64,000 bases of DNA, from contig CAVRGL010000001.1 in assembly GCA_963720735.1 (NCBI GenBank), positions 1 to 64,000 on the forward strand, read 5' to 3'. The notes beneath the pieces are model-generated. The model did no database searches and was not told the DNA's origin. It worked only from the letters and a program-made list of their open reading frames with translations. This document shows, one piece after another, positions 36,019-43,897 of the stretch. The translations under genes and the position numbers were made by a program. The stretch's first letter is position 1; each line of letters starts with the position of its first letter. The stretch comes from JBBRHQ01 sp963720735. GTDB lineage: Bacteria; Actinomycetota; Thermoleophilia; Solirubrobacterales; 70-9.

Positions 36019-36255
36019 ATGATCGAGTTGATCGTGGAAGGCAAGGGGCTGGAGCCGATGCTCCGGCAGATGGAGCGCTCGCCGGACATCAGGGTGATCG
36101 GCCCGCACATATCCGGTCACTACCCCGGCGCCGGGGTCAACGGCCAGCGGTTCGCGATCGCGGTGGCGGCCGAAGACGCCGCTGAAGCGCGCGAGCTGGT
36201 CAGCCACTACCTGCCGCCGGATGGCGGCTACACGATTCGGCCAGCACTCGGCTGA
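36019..36255 (+). CDS. Small hypothetical protein
   Basis: 78 aa with a predicted alternating beta-alpha pattern: 'MIELIVEGKGLEPMLRQMER', then 'RFAIAVAAEDAAEARELVSHYL'. No Shine-Dalgarno is seen before ATG 36019. It overlaps the tail of an antisense SnoaL remnant. The second half resembles in style the small proteins at 47000 and 47323 (a strand followed by 'E-A-x-x-R/V-L' helix), possibly an ACT-like or ferredoxin-like half-fold, but no family is recognised. Confidence 0.5.
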   Translation: MIELIVEGKGLEPMLRQMERSPDIRVIGPHISGHYPGAGVNGQRFAIAVAAEDAAEARELVSHYLPPDGGYTIRPALG

Positions 36256-36359
36256 AGCGGCGGCGGCGTCGCCGTGTCAGTGCTGGCCGCTGTCTCCAAA
36301 TTGCCCCTGTTGAAGGTGGACCAAGGTCGCCGAACGATCTCGACGTTCTCCTCCGACAT
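36228..36359 (-). pseudogene. SnoaL-like gene remnant, N-terminal ~26 codons
   Basis: ATG at 36359 begins 'MSEENVEIVRRPWSTFNRGN', matching the usual 'MSQENVEIVRRAYEAFNRGD' opening of the local SnoaL family. Similarity stops after about 26 codons and the frame ends at 36228 within the antisense small gene. It sits 3 bases after the stop of the next SnoaL gene, in the tandem arrangement seen elsewhere here. Confidence 0.7.
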
Positions 36360-36362
36360 CGC

Positions 36363-36755
36363 CTACGCCTGAAGCCCAGCGGCCCTCAGAGCGGCGCCAG
36401 GCTCGTCGACGAAGGTCTCGAAGCGGACAAGTTGCCCAGCTCGGATCTCAAACAGAATCCCAACGGTCTGGTCAAACGCGACCCCGCTTCGCCTGCCGTG
36501 GAGGCGGAAGTGGCCAAGCGCTGCGACGTAATCTCCCTCATCCCGCCAGTCCTCGATCGCCATCGTCCACTCGTCGAACTGCTCATCGATCTCTCGCAGG
36601 TAACGACGGACGCCCGCTCGACCACGCACTGGCTTCCCCAGGAGCCGGCTGACCAGCACGACGTCGGGGTGGATTTCCTCATCAAGGAATCTTCGCTCCC
36701 CGGCGTTCCATCGACTGAACACGCTGCGAGCGAACTCCACGTTCTCCCGAGACAT
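36363..36755 (-). CDS. SnoaL/NTF2-like protein
   Basis: 130 aa from ATG 36755 ('MSRENVEFARSVFSRWNAGE'). Cone-shaped alpha+beta NTF2 fold: N-terminal helices, then 'EEIHPDVVLVSRLLG', 'EWTMAIEDWRDEGDYVAALGHF' and the common ending 'LRAAGLQA'. Such proteins may be small isomerases/cyclases or ligand-binding proteins; no catalytic residue is assignable. The frame's farther start (36815) would run into a SnoaL remnant and is rejected. Confidence 0.8.
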   Translation of the reverse strand: MSRENVEFARSVFSRWNAGERRFLDEEIHPDVVLVSRLLGKPVRGRAGVRRYLREIDEQFDEWTMAIEDWRDEGDYVAALGHFRLHGRRSGVAFDQTVGILFEIRAGQLVRFETFVDEPGAALRAAGLQA

Positions 36756-36759
36756 CGCC

Positions 36760-36935
36760 TCAATCCGAGAGCCCGGCGGCTTCGAGGGCAGCTTCCCGGG
36801 AGAAGAACATGTCAATGCGGGTGGCTAGGCCATTCCTGATCGTGTGCAGGTAGGCGACCTCCTGCTCGACCTCCATGTCCCTGGCCTTCATTCGATGGAG
36901 GCTCACCGCACCCAGGTCGCCGAACCCAGGGACCG
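36760..36935 (-). pseudogene. SnoaL-like gene remnant, C-terminal part
   Basis: Read on -, this gives 'FGDLGAVSLHRMKARDMEVE' and 'YLHTIRNGLATRIDMFF' ending in the family's 'ALEAAGLSD' and a TGA at 36760. No in-frame start or N-terminal half is present; an adjacent stretch in a shifted frame ('VTIIWQRIG') looks like more of the same gene. Upstream lies the PAS protein. Confidence 0.65.
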
Positions 36936-36965
36936 ATGCGCTGCCAGATGATCGTCACGGGACCG

Positions 36966-37355
36966 CTAACGACGCCAAAGGCCAAGCAGGGCGAGGACTG
37001 GCCGGGAGATTGCCGCAACCCATGCAGACCCAATCGAGGGTGTCACGGTGACGCCGTTTACGGTCCCCTCCGCGTCGCGAGTGAGGGTGGCGTCGCCGAT
37101 TTGGAGCGAGATGATCTTGCCGTTCTTGTGCACCGCAGGAACCTTGAGGGTCTTACCGGGGCGCTTCAGTTGACCGGAGGCGACCGCCCTGTTGAAGCCA
37201 CGCCAGTGATGCTTCTGGAGGGCGGGAGGAACGACCAGATCGAGCGTCTGCCCAACTGCCTCCTCCGGGGAGTAGCCGAAAACGTTGACACAAGCACCCT
37301 CCCAACGGCGAATGACTCCCTCGCGGTCGGTCGCAAGCGCTTGATCAGCACCCAT
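36966..37355 (-). CDS. PAS-domain protein, C terminus probably damaged
   Basis: 129 aa from ATG 37355. 'GADQALATDREGVIRRWEGA' and 'VFGYSPEEAVGQTLDLVVP' followed by 'AVHKNGKIISLQI' form a PAS sensor fold that binds a ligand or cofactor. The usual ending strand ('GIVGIMRDVTER' style) is replaced by 'GVTVTPSIGSAW' and a tail unlike PAS proteins, suggesting truncation or frameshift. No output domain. Stand-alone PAS proteins of this type occur in actinobacteria. Confidence 0.6.
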   Translation of the reverse strand: MGADQALATDREGVIRRWEGACVNVFGYSPEEAVGQTLDLVVPPALQKHHWRGFNRAVASGQLKRPGKTLKVPAVHKNGKIISLQIGDATLTRDAEGTVNGVTVTPSIGSAWVAAISRPVLALLGLWRR

Positions 37356-37453
37356 GCCCCGACCCCTATCCGGCCGTTGCCGTCCCCCGCAAGGGTGCCA
37401 AAGGGGCAGTTCCGAGCCCGTGTCCACTCCGACGGCGACCGACCCCGGCCACG

Positions 37454-37475
37454 AAAAAACCCCGCATTAGCGGGG
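37454..37475 (-). terminator. Rho-independent terminator after tRNA-Val
   Basis: CCCCGC/GCGGGG stem with TAAT loop followed by TTTTTT on the - strand, 12 bases after the tRNA 3' end. The stem-loop and its upstream flank are identical over 21 bases to the one after tRNA-Cys. Confidence 0.93.
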
Positions 37476-37487
37476 CATTCCGGCGAT

Positions 37488-37559
37488 GGGCGCTACTGGG
37501 CTCGAACCAGTGACCTCCAGCTTGTCGAGCTGGCGCTCTCCCAACTGAGCTAAGCGCCC
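37488..37559 (-). tRNA. tRNA-Val (GAC)
   Basis: 72 nt cloverleaf: acceptor GGGCGCT/AGCGCCC, D-arm 'TAGCTCAGTTGGGAGAGC', anticodon stem CCAGC/GCTGG with loop TCGACAA (anticodon GAC), and T-arm with 'GGTTCGAGCCC'. CCA is not encoded. Confidence 0.96.
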
Positions 37560-37604
37560 GTGGAGCGGCAGCGTAGCAACGGCCCGGCCGAGGAACGCGG
37601 GGCG

Positions 37605-38900
37605 TCAGCCCTTTAGGAGGCGGGCCACCAGGCGGTTGTCCCCGCTCTGATTGTCGTATGTCTCGCCCATCACGACGATGCGCTGGTTGGGCTGGATGAG
37701 GACGCCGTAGCCGTAGTCGGAGCGGTCTTTGCTGCCGAGAGTGACGAGACCGTGCTTCCCGAAACCGCGGTCGAGAGATCCCCGGGGACCGAGCCGCCAG
37801 ACCGCAGCCAGGTCGGGCTTGGTCGGTCGATTGATCCCGCCGACGACGACCAGGCGACCTTCGCGGTCGCGGACCATCGCCGCGCCGTAGCCGCCGTACT
37901 TGAGCGGGATCCGCTTGACACCGTCGCCGGAGAAGCTGCGGTCGAATCCGCCGCGCTTGCGCAGGCGCACCACCACGACCCTCGAGGCGAGGGTGAATGC
38001 CTGGTTTGCAAGCAGGATCACCTTGCCGCTGCGGAGGGCGAGGATGCGGACGGCGGTTCGGATCGAGCCTCCCGCCCGGCCGAGCCGCAGTAGCCCGTCA
38101 CCGCCGCCGAACGAATGATCCCGGGCGCCGTTCGGGCGGAGCGCGAGCATTACCAGCTTCCCATCGGAAACGCCGCTGACCAGGATCCTGCCCGATCGCC
38201 TGACGGCAAGGTCGCCACCCTCGTCGTAGGTCCCGAGGTTTGCGACCACGACTCCGGTTCCGTTGAAGCTCGGGTCGAGCGAGCCGTCCTTTCGATAGCG
38301 GGCGACGAAGAGATCGTTCTCTCCTCCCGCCATCCCGTCGCCCGTGCGCCCGGTGACCAAGACTCTTCCGGCCCGATCTACCGCCATCTCATCGACCACG
38401 TCCTGACCCCCCAGGCTGGTCAGGGAGAGCCCGTCGGCGAGCGGGTTGGGAGGATCGTTGCCGAAGGTCGGGTCCAGCGCCCCACCGGCCGTGAAGCGTG
38501 CGACCAGGATGTCGAAGGTCGAGGGGTTTTCCTCAGACCCCGCAACCGCGATCAGGCCAGAGCCGGCGCGACCGGTGTCGGCACCGTAGGAGTAGTTGAG
38601 GGGATCCCGGTAGGTCGCGATCCCGTCCCCGTTGTAGGAGGAATCGAGCCTTCCGTTGCGCTTGTAGCGCACCAGGCCTATGCCGTTGCCGCCGTAACCC
38701 CCGACGGTGAGGATGCGCCCGTGGGAGAGCAGCAGGCCGGCGTTTGCCGCGTCAACCCCGCTGCCGGGCTGGAGATCGGTGTAGACGACCCCGTGAAGGC
38801 CGAAGCTCGGATCGAGCCGACCATCTGAGGCGAGCGCCGGGGCGGGGACCAGCAGGGCCAGCAGGGCCGCGGTCAACAGAGACGGTCGGAGCCTCCGCAT
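37605..38900 (-). CDS. Secreted delta-60 repeat (beta-propeller-like) protein
   Basis: 431 aa with signal peptide ('LLTAALLALLVPAPALASDG'). The rest is about seven ~55-residue repeats with the delta-60 pattern: a 'G.LDPSF.G.G' turn followed by a 'ILVxG' strand, e.g. 'DGRLDPSFGLHG', 'NGRLDSSYNGDG', 'GSLDPSFNGTG' and 'GSLDRGFGKHG'. Known in extracellular proteins; likely structural or binding. The gene is intact, in contrast to several neighbours. Confidence 0.85.
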   Translation of the reverse strand: MRRLRPSLLTAALLALLVPAPALASDGRLDPSFGLHGVVYTDLQPGSGVDAANAGLLLSHGRILTVGGYGGNGIGLVRYKRNGRLDSSYNGDGIATYRDPLNYSYGADTGRAGSGLIAVAGSEENPSTFDILVARFTAGGALDPTFGNDPPNPLADGLSLTSLGGQDVVDEMAVDRAGRVLVTGRTGDGMAGGENDLFVARYRKDGSLDPSFNGTGVVVANLGTYDEGGDLAVRRSGRILVSGVSDGKLVMLALRPNGARDHSFGGGDGLLRLGRAGGSIRTAVRILALRSGKVILLANQAFTLASRVVVVRLRKRGGFDRSFSGDGVKRIPLKYGGYGAAMVRDREGRLVVVGGINRPTKPDLAAVWRLGPRGSLDRGFGKHGLVTLGSKDRSDYGYGVLIQPNQRIVVMGETYDNQSGDNRLVARLLKG

Positions 38901-38949
38901 GCAGCAAAATTACCAGCGGCGCCTCCGGGGTCAACCACCCGTCCAACCT

Positions 38950-39222
38950 TGCCTCAAGCCCATTGTCCACAACGGCCCAGTGGCGTTCTGCCGTTCGTCC
39001 AATTTGCGGAATTCGCAGCCACCATGTGCATTTCGGCTCGTTCGCCTGCTACAAGTATTCGAAACCTTCTCTCAGTCTGAGTGTTAGGTTGGCTGAGGCG
39101 GCGCCGCAGGAAGGAGTCAGCGCCTCCGGAAGACTTCAAGGCTTAAGGACCGACGAGCCAGTGGTTTCGATTGCTGGTGGTACGTCCTTCGGAACCAAGG
39201 GGCCCCGTTCAGGGGCCCTTTT
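38950..39222 (+). ncRNA. Candidate structured non-coding RNA ending in a strong terminator
   Basis: The 308-bp gap between the starts/ends of two - strand genes has no coding frame but ends on + in a classic terminator. Hairpins are visible: GAGGCG/CGCCTC (39095-39100 with 39121-39126) and an interrupted stem from AAGGAC (39145-39150) to GTCCTT (39184-39189) with CCAG/CTGG inside. AT content is higher than nearby and a TACAAG -10-like element lies near 39050. No known RNA family is recognised. The 5' end is a guess. Confidence 0.4.
39199..39222 (+). terminator. Rho-independent terminator on + strand
   Basis: GGGGCCCC / GGGGCCC(T) stem with GTTCA loop followed by TTTT. It points rightwards and overlaps the 3' end of the - strand NfeD gene, so it cannot serve that gene; no + strand protein gene precedes it. 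It therefore implies an unannotated + transcript. Confidence 0.8.
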
Positions 39223-39571
39223 CCGTTCCCGAGGCGACCTCTGCCTGCGGAAGGGGCTCGACCGAGAGCGTCAGCCCCTCCACCCGTGCGACCCGGACCT
39301 TCTGCCCGACGCCGATCGGCTGGCGCGAGCGCGCCCTCCAGCTCTCCCCCCGCAGCCGCACCGTGCCGCGGTCGGAGCCCACCGGCTCGATCACCTCTGC
39401 AAGCTCGCCGGGCATCGCCTCGCTGCCCGTCTCAGCGCGCCGGTCCCGCATCCACTTCCGCCAGAAGGCGAGCTCGCCGATCTCCAGGAATAGCGCGACG
39501 GCGACGACGATGATCCCGACCGTCGGCGAGAGCACGAAGACCAGAAGCAGAACTGCGATTAGCAACAGCAT
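39209..39571 (-). CDS. NfeD-like membrane protein
   Basis: 120 aa. Two N-terminal membrane helices ('LLIAVLLLVFVLSPTVGIIV') and a C-terminal OB-fold domain ('VIEPVGSDRGTVRLRGESWR', 'VRVARVEGLTLSVEPL'). NfeD proteins pair with SPFH/stomatin proteins in membrane domains; no stomatin partner is next to it here. Its 3' end is overlapped by a + strand terminator. Confidence 0.82.
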   Translation of the reverse strand: MLLLIAVLLLVFVLSPTVGIIVVAVALFLEIGELAFWRKWMRDRRAETGSEAMPGELAEVIEPVGSDRGTVRLRGESWRARSRQPIGVGQKVRVARVEGLTLSVEPLPQAEVASGTEKGP

Positions 39572-39636
39572 GGCTCTTCGACCAGATTAGCTCCGCCTGG
39601 GAGGGCGCGGTAGCGCCGGCCGTCGACGAACTACCT

Positions 39637-40035
39637 CTATGCCGATGGCGCGCCGACCGCCTCGAGGGCCTCGGGGCGCTCCTGGTACATGGTGAGGCGC
39701 GTGATCTTCTCCTCGCGGAAGGTGCAGACATAGGCCGGCCGGCTGATCACCTCCACGCCGCCCCTCCCGATCACGCGCAAAGGGAGCGAGGCAACCACGT
39801 GGTCACCAACCTCGACGACGTCCTCCGCCCCGAGCTGGAAGGACTCCCACTCGTCGAGGAACTCCGTCCAGAACCGTTCCATGTCCTCCCTGCCGAAGAC
39901 GCCATGCAAGGGCCCGGTCGCACGCGTGAAGTCGAGCTCGAAATCCGGTGCCGCATCTGCCAGCGCGGCATCCCAATCCCGCCGGTTGAAGGCCTCGATC
40001 GCCGCGAGAAGGATCTCGGTCCTATCCTGCGCCAC
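39637..40035 (-). CDS. SnoaL/NTF2-like protein
   Basis: 132 aa: 'LLAAIEAFNRRDWDAALADA' followed by 'APDFELDFTRATGPLHGVFG' and 'GDHVVASLPLRVIGRGGVE'. Typical NTF2-like cone. It begins 'MAQDRTE' rather than 'MSQENVE' and ends 'LEAVGAPSA', so it is a more distant member of the local family. Follows the next SnoaL gene by 8 bases, same strand. Confidence 0.82.
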   Translation of the reverse strand: MAQDRTEILLAAIEAFNRRDWDAALADAAPDFELDFTRATGPLHGVFGREDMERFWTEFLDEWESFQLGAEDVVEVGDHVVASLPLRVIGRGGVEVISRPAYVCTFREEKITRLTMYQERPEALEAVGAPSA

Positions 40036-40043
40036 GCTTCCAG

Positions 40044-40439
40044 CTACTCCGCAAGTCCGGCGGCCCGCAGGGCTAACCCTGCCTCGCCGTAGTCCTTGAA
40101 GCGCCAGACCAGTCCGTCTCGGTACTCCGCTATCACCGCGGTCGGTATCTCGGTCTCCACACCGCTCTCGCGCCCTCGCACCCGGATCAGCCCGATCGCC
40201 AGCACCCGATCGCCGAGGTCGCGTATGTCGCCGTACTCGGTCCGGAACAGGTCGAACGTGGCTGCCGTGTCGGCGATGAAGTCCCTGGTTCCCTGGTGGC
40301 CGACGTAGGCCCCCTCGGTCTTCGCTCTCAGGGGCTCCGCCACCATCTCGGGGTGGACCAAGTCGGGGATCAGCCTGGGATCGCCGCGATTGATCGCCTC
40401 GGCCAGGCGCATGAAGTTGTCGACGTTCCCCTGCGACAT
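40044..40439 (-). CDS. SnoaL/NTF2-like protein
   Basis: 131 aa from ATG 40439 ('MSQGNVDNFMRLAEAINRGD'), chosen over a farther start because it matches the family opening. 'GDRVLAIGLIRVRGRESGVE' is the central sheet, and 'LALRAAGLAE' the common ending. Likely co-transcribed with the following SnoaL and NfeD genes. Confidence 0.85.
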   Translation of the reverse strand: MSQGNVDNFMRLAEAINRGDPRLIPDLVHPEMVAEPLRAKTEGAYVGHQGTRDFIADTAATFDLFRTEYGDIRDLGDRVLAIGLIRVRGRESGVETEIPTAVIAEYRDGLVWRFKDYGEAGLALRAAGLAE

Positions 40440-40529
40440 CGGGCCGGAGTATCGCGCAGCGCCTTGCCGCGTGGCACTCGCCCCTGGGCCGTCCGGAGCG
40501 TCATTTCGGTCGACTACGGTGCCGCCTCG

Positions 40530-40883
40530 ATGACTGTCTTCCTGATGACGCTCGCGGGTGCGCTCGGGGTCCTGGCCCGCTATGAGCTCTCCTCGTTCTC
40601 CCACGGCGATGTCCTGCCCTGGGTCACCGTGGCGATCAACGTCACCGGCTCGCTGCTCCTCGGCGTGCTCGTCTCGAGCCACGTATTCGGCGAGAGCACC
40701 CGGACCGTCGTCGGCGTCGGCTTCCTGGGCGGCTTCACCACCTTCTCCACCTTCTCCGTCCAGGCCTTCCTCGACCTCGAGGCCGGGGAGCCGGGGCGCG
40801 CTCTGCTCTACGTCGGCGCATCGGTCGTGCTCGGCCTCGGTGCGGCTGCGAGCGGCTACTACTTGGGCAAGGCGCTTCTCTAA
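40530..40883 (+). CDS. crcB: Fluoride channel FluC (CrcB)
   Basis: 117-aa membrane protein with four helices that exports fluoride as an antiparallel dimer. 'VTVAINVTGSLLLGVL' and 'GFLGGFTTFSTFSVQ' contain the conserved Asn and the Phe/Ser-Thr fluoride track. ATG 40530 is chosen because the frame upstream has no family similarity. A single gene rather than the paired crcB genes seen in many actinobacteria; a second copy may lie outside the window. Confidence 0.92.
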   Translation: MTVFLMTLAGALGVLARYELSSFSHGDVLPWVTVAINVTGSLLLGVLVSSHVFGESTRTVVGVGFLGGFTTFSTFSVQAFLDLEAGEPGRALLYVGASVVLGLGAAASGYYLGKALL

Positions 40884-40983
40884 AGGCGCTCCCTGAAGTG
40901 AACGCGTCTACCGGCGTCCAATCCTGATCTGCCGCGAAAGCTGGCGCGGCGGGTTGGTCGGGGCCGGCGGCGGACCGGACCCG

Positions 40984-41427
40984 TCAGCCGATCTGCTCCG
41001 CCAGCTCGACGATGATCCCCTCGGGGCCGCGGACGTAGCAGAGCCGGTAGCTGTCCTCGTAGCGCTCCAGCTCGCCGACGAGCTCCGCGCCACGGGCTCG
41101 CAGGCCGGCGACTGCGGCGTCGATGTCTTCGACGACGAAGGCGACATGGCGGATGCCCCGTGTGTTCGCCGGAGCGTGCCGGTTGTCGCCTTGATCCGAG
41201 GGCGTGGGCGTGTGAAACCTCGTCAGCTCGAGTCGTCCGTGGCCGTCGGGGGCCTGCAGCATCGCGATCTCCGCCCGGACGCCGGCGAGCCCCACGACGC
41301 GGTCCACCCAGCTTCCCTCGACCGACCCCTCGCCCTGCAATTCGAGTCCGAGCTCGACGAAGAACTCAGTTGCGGCCGCGAGGTCGTCGACGACGATGCC
41401 CACGTGGTCCATCCGTTGGATCGTCAT
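40984..41427 (-). CDS. VOC-family (glyoxalase-like) protein
   Basis: 147 aa from ATG 41427, 'MTIQRMDHVGIVVDDLAAAT'. Two beta-alpha-beta-beta-beta modules: one from 'HVGIVVDDL' and one from 'HVAFVVEDIDAAV' to 'GPEGIIVELAEQ'. The His/Glu residues expected for a metal centre are present (His near residue 8, Glu near the end of 'IIVELAE'). The substrate could be a glyoxal, an antibiotic or an epimerised acyl-CoA; unknown. Confidence 0.82.
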   Translation of the reverse strand: MTIQRMDHVGIVVDDLAAATEFFVELGLELQGEGSVEGSWVDRVVGLAGVRAEIAMLQAPDGHGRLELTRFHTPTPSDQGDNRHAPANTRGIRHVAFVVEDIDAAVAGLRARGAELVGELERYEDSYRLCYVRGPEGIIVELAEQIG

Positions 41428-41598
41428 GTGCTCGATCGTAAGGAATCCAGTTCGAGCCACGGCGCCAGGCGCCGGAAAGACCCCGACCCCGTCTTCATTT
41501 CGACCACCGCTCGTCCGACATCCACGCCCCGCGAGGCGATCAGTTTTCGAGCCGGCGAAGGGGTTCACACCACCCCGGCGCGGGATACTGCGCAGGCG

Positions 41599-41967
41599 AT
41601 GTCGCAGGAGAATGTGGAGATCGTGCGAGACTGCGCTCGCCCCTTTCGACGATCAGGTCGAGTGGATCGGCCCGCCGGATATCTCCCGTGATGAGTGGGG
41701 ACATGCCCACGGCATCGAGGGGATGATCCGATCGTTGGATGCTTGGCTGAGCAACTGGACCGAGCACCACTTCGAGCTGCGCGAGCTGATCGACGGCGGC
41801 GATCACGTGTTGGCGGCGGCTGGCAGAGCGGACGGGGGCGAGAGAGCGGAGTGGAGGTCTCCGAGGAGATCCTCAGCGTTTGGACATTGCAGGCGGGCAA
41901 GGTGATCCGGCAGCGGATGTTTCGCGACAAAATTCAGGCCCTCGAAGCCGCCGGGCTTGAGGAGTAG
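41599..41967 (+). pseudogene. SnoaL-like gene, frameshifted
   Basis: ATG 41599 opens 'MSQENVEIVRDCARPF' but the frame ends early. 'WIGPPDISRDEWGHAHGIEG' and 'HFELRELIDGGDHVLAAAG' continue in a second frame and 'GRGRESGVEVSEEILSVWTL' to 'ALEAAGLEE' in a third. At least two single-base changes (about 41640 and 41835) and a short deletion near the N terminus are needed. Unlike most of the array it is on +. Confidence 0.75.
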
Positions 41968-42214
41968 GCAGGAGCCGGCATGCGCTGCCGCCTAGGTGGG
42001 CTCCTATGGGAGGTGTGCACGGGACCAGGGGCGCCGCGCCGCTGCTCAAAGGGGTGGGCGGCCGGGATGCCCCGCGGGACACAACTGTGAGGGCAAGGCC
42101 GGGACGCGGATCGACACGACGCCCGCAACGATGTCGGAATGTCGCCGGAGTCAAGAGGCCAGGTGGCGGAGGTTTACGAGAGGATGGGCGACCGCTTCCA
42201 ACCAAGGAGGACAA

Positions 42215-42361
42215 ATGGCCGCCGTAGCTTTCGCGCTTCCGATCCTTTCCGGCAAGGAGGAGATGGACCGGGACGCATTCGAGGAGATGAGCGGCTCACG
42301 TCGCGAGGAGTACAGGTGCACGGCATCGATCTCGCTGAGCCCGCCCCTCCGCCCCAGCTGA
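42215..42361 (+). CDS. Short hypothetical ORF with strong ribosome-binding site
   Basis: 48 aa from ATG 42215, preceded by AAGGAGG at 42204-42210, the best Shine-Dalgarno in this stretch. 'MAAVAFALPILSGKEEMDRD' then 'AFEEMSGSRREEY' reads like the start of a longer conserved actinobacterial protein, but the end 'TASISLSPPLRPS' looks like out-of-frame sequence. Probably a truncated gene. The 250 bases before it (from 41968) hold nothing recognisable. Confidence 0.45.
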   Translation: MAAVAFALPILSGKEEMDRDAFEEMSGSRREEYRCTASISLSPPLRPS

Positions 42362-42421
42362 TCATGGACGCCAGTTTCTAGCCGCGATTACCGCCGATTG
42401 CGGTATCGAGTCCCTGCGCCG

Positions 42422-42442
42422 AAAACCCCCGCATTAGCGGGG
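42422..42442 (-). terminator. Rho-independent terminator after tRNA-Cys
   Basis: CCCCGC/GCGGGG stem, TAAT loop, then GTTTT on the - strand. Identical over the stem-loop and flank to the tRNA-Val terminator. Confidence 0.9.
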
Positions 42443-42451
42443 CATTCGTCA

Positions 42452-42522
42452 AGGCGCCTACCGGAGTCGAACCGGTGTAAACGGCTTTGCAGGCCGCTGC
42501 GTAGCCACTCCGCCAAGGCGCC
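42452..42522 (-). tRNA. tRNA-Cys (GCA)
   Basis: 71 nt cloverleaf: acceptor GGCGCCT/AGGCGCC with discriminator T (usual for tRNA-Cys), anticodon loop CTGCAAA (anticodon GCA) and T-arm 'ACCGGTTCGACTCCGGT'. CCA not encoded. Confidence 0.95.
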
Positions 42523-42563
42523 GAGCCGCAACAGCGTAGCGGCGCGCCGGGGTGCTTCCGGCG

Positions 42564-42806
42564 TTACTGCTGGTAGTGCTCGACCGTGTCCGGGGCGCGG
42601 CGGCTGGCCTCTTCAGGGTCGAACCCGTACTGGCGCAGCGAACGGCGCTGGCGCAGGAAGTCCCAGGCCTGGTCGAGCTGGAGCTTCACCTGCTCGAGGC
42701 GGGCGTGCTCCTCCTTGGTCAGGCCGTCCCCTTCGTGGGCGTGGAGGAGGTGCTCCTCCTCCTTGACGAGCTCGTCGATCCGCGTCAGCACCTGTTGGTC
42801 GTCCAT
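42564..42806 (-). CDS. DUF2630-family protein
   Basis: 80-aa soluble, highly charged helical protein: 'DDQQVLTRIDELVKEEEHLL', 'LDQAWDFLRQRRSLRQYGFD', ending 'VEHYQQ'. The 'CWDLLRQRRA' type signature is that of actinobacterial DUF2630 proteins of unknown function. It follows the channel gene by 12 bases on the same strand, so they may be co-transcribed. Confidence 0.82.
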   Translation of the reverse strand: MDDQQVLTRIDELVKEEEHLLHAHEGDGLTKEEHARLEQVKLQLDQAWDFLRQRRSLRQYGFDPEEASRRAPDTVEHYQQ

Positions 42807-42818
42807 CTGCTTCCTACT

Positions 42819-43712
42819 CTAGCTGGCCTGGGGGCGGTTCCGGCTGTGGTCGTGGTAATGCTCGAGGGTCGCCTGGGTCGTCTCCCCGGGGACCTCGAGA
42901 CGGTCGCGGAGTGTCTCGGCGAAATCATCGATCGCCATCCCCAGGGCCGCGGCGCGCACCTGCAGGGCGAGTGGCCGGCCCTCCGCCCTGCCCTCCTCGA
43001 CCGCCTCTCGCAGGAACGGCAGCATGTTCGAGAGCGCGTGCTCGTCGTCCTCGGCTCGGAACCAGTAGGTGATCGGGAAGTGGATCAGGTCACGGCGGGC
43101 GACGATCAGCTGCTCGGTGAAGGTGGCGAGCATCCGCTCCAGCAGCTCCGGGTCGGAGTCGGCGAGCTTCCCCACCCGGTCCACGGCCCTCCTGGTGAGG
43201 CGGACCTCATGGGCGAAGGAGTCGCGACGGGAGATCGCCGCCTGGATGGAGATCAGCCAGGAGACGCTCGCGGTCAGCAGGCCGAGGCCGAACAGGGCCT
43301 CGACCGGCGAGAGGATGCGCAGCAGAGTGGCCTCGGGAGAGATGTCGCCGTAGCCGAGGCTGGTCAGGTTGACCAGGGAGAGGTAGACGGCGTCGGCGAA
43401 GCCCGAATGATCGGCCGGGTTCAGGCCGGGGTCAAAGCGAAAGCCCTCGGGGAGGTGCGGCAAGAAGACGAGCGCCCAGCCGACGATCAGAAGCGCCGCC
43501 CAGACGGCGATCACGGTGATGAAGCTGAGGGGGCCGGCCAGCGCGTTCGCCGCCTGGCGCCGGTTCGCGATCCGCAGACAGGCCGAGGAGACGGCGCGGA
43601 TCACGACCCGGCCGATCCTGCCGCGACCGAGGGGATGGAAGAGCATCTCGAAGATGTCCCGCAGGGTGAGGGCGATCAGCCCCACCCCGAGGGCGGTCCA
43701 GATCAGGTCCAC
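42819..43712 (-). CDS. Two-TM potassium channel-like protein
   Basis: 297 aa. Several N-terminal hydrophobic helices surround a pore loop with the K+ selectivity filter 'TSLGYGD' at residues 117-123. A C-terminal cytosolic ~150 residues are helical and lack an RCK nucleotide-binding motif, so gating is unclear. Located in the cytoplasmic membrane. The gene is intact. Confidence 0.82.
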   Translation of the reverse strand: MDLIWTALGVGLIALTLRDIFEMLFHPLGRGRIGRVVIRAVSSACLRIANRRQAANALAGPLSFITVIAVWAALLIVGWALVFLPHLPEGFRFDPGLNPADHSGFADAVYLSLVNLTSLGYGDISPEATLLRILSPVEALFGLGLLTASVSWLISIQAAISRRDSFAHEVRLTRRAVDRVGKLADSDPELLERMLATFTEQLIVARRDLIHFPITYWFRAEDDEHALSNMLPFLREAVEEGRAEGRPLALQVRAAALGMAIDDFAETLRDRLEVPGETTQATLEHYHDHSRNRPQAS

Positions 43713-43897
43713 CGTCGCTTCCTAGGTCCGGTCGCCGCTCATCGACCGACCATAACCGAGACCTCCCGGGCCCTCCATCCGTTCAAAGCCGACGTACCGG
43801 CGAGCCGAAGGACGGAGCCGCTCGGGCGTGCCCGGCGGTGGGACGGGTATGTGAAAGACTGTCCGAGGCGTTCTTGGCAGCAAGGGAAGGGAGAACC

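Noticed and set aside
39145..39192. T-box-like 'GGTGGTACGTCC' in the candidate RNA
   Set aside because: No specifier stem was found and no tRNA synthetase or amino-acid gene follows on the + strand; the match is short.
40440..40529. Possible fluoride riboswitch upstream of crcB
   Set aside because: The 90-base leader lacks the conserved crcB-motif bases and pseudoknot that I could recognise.
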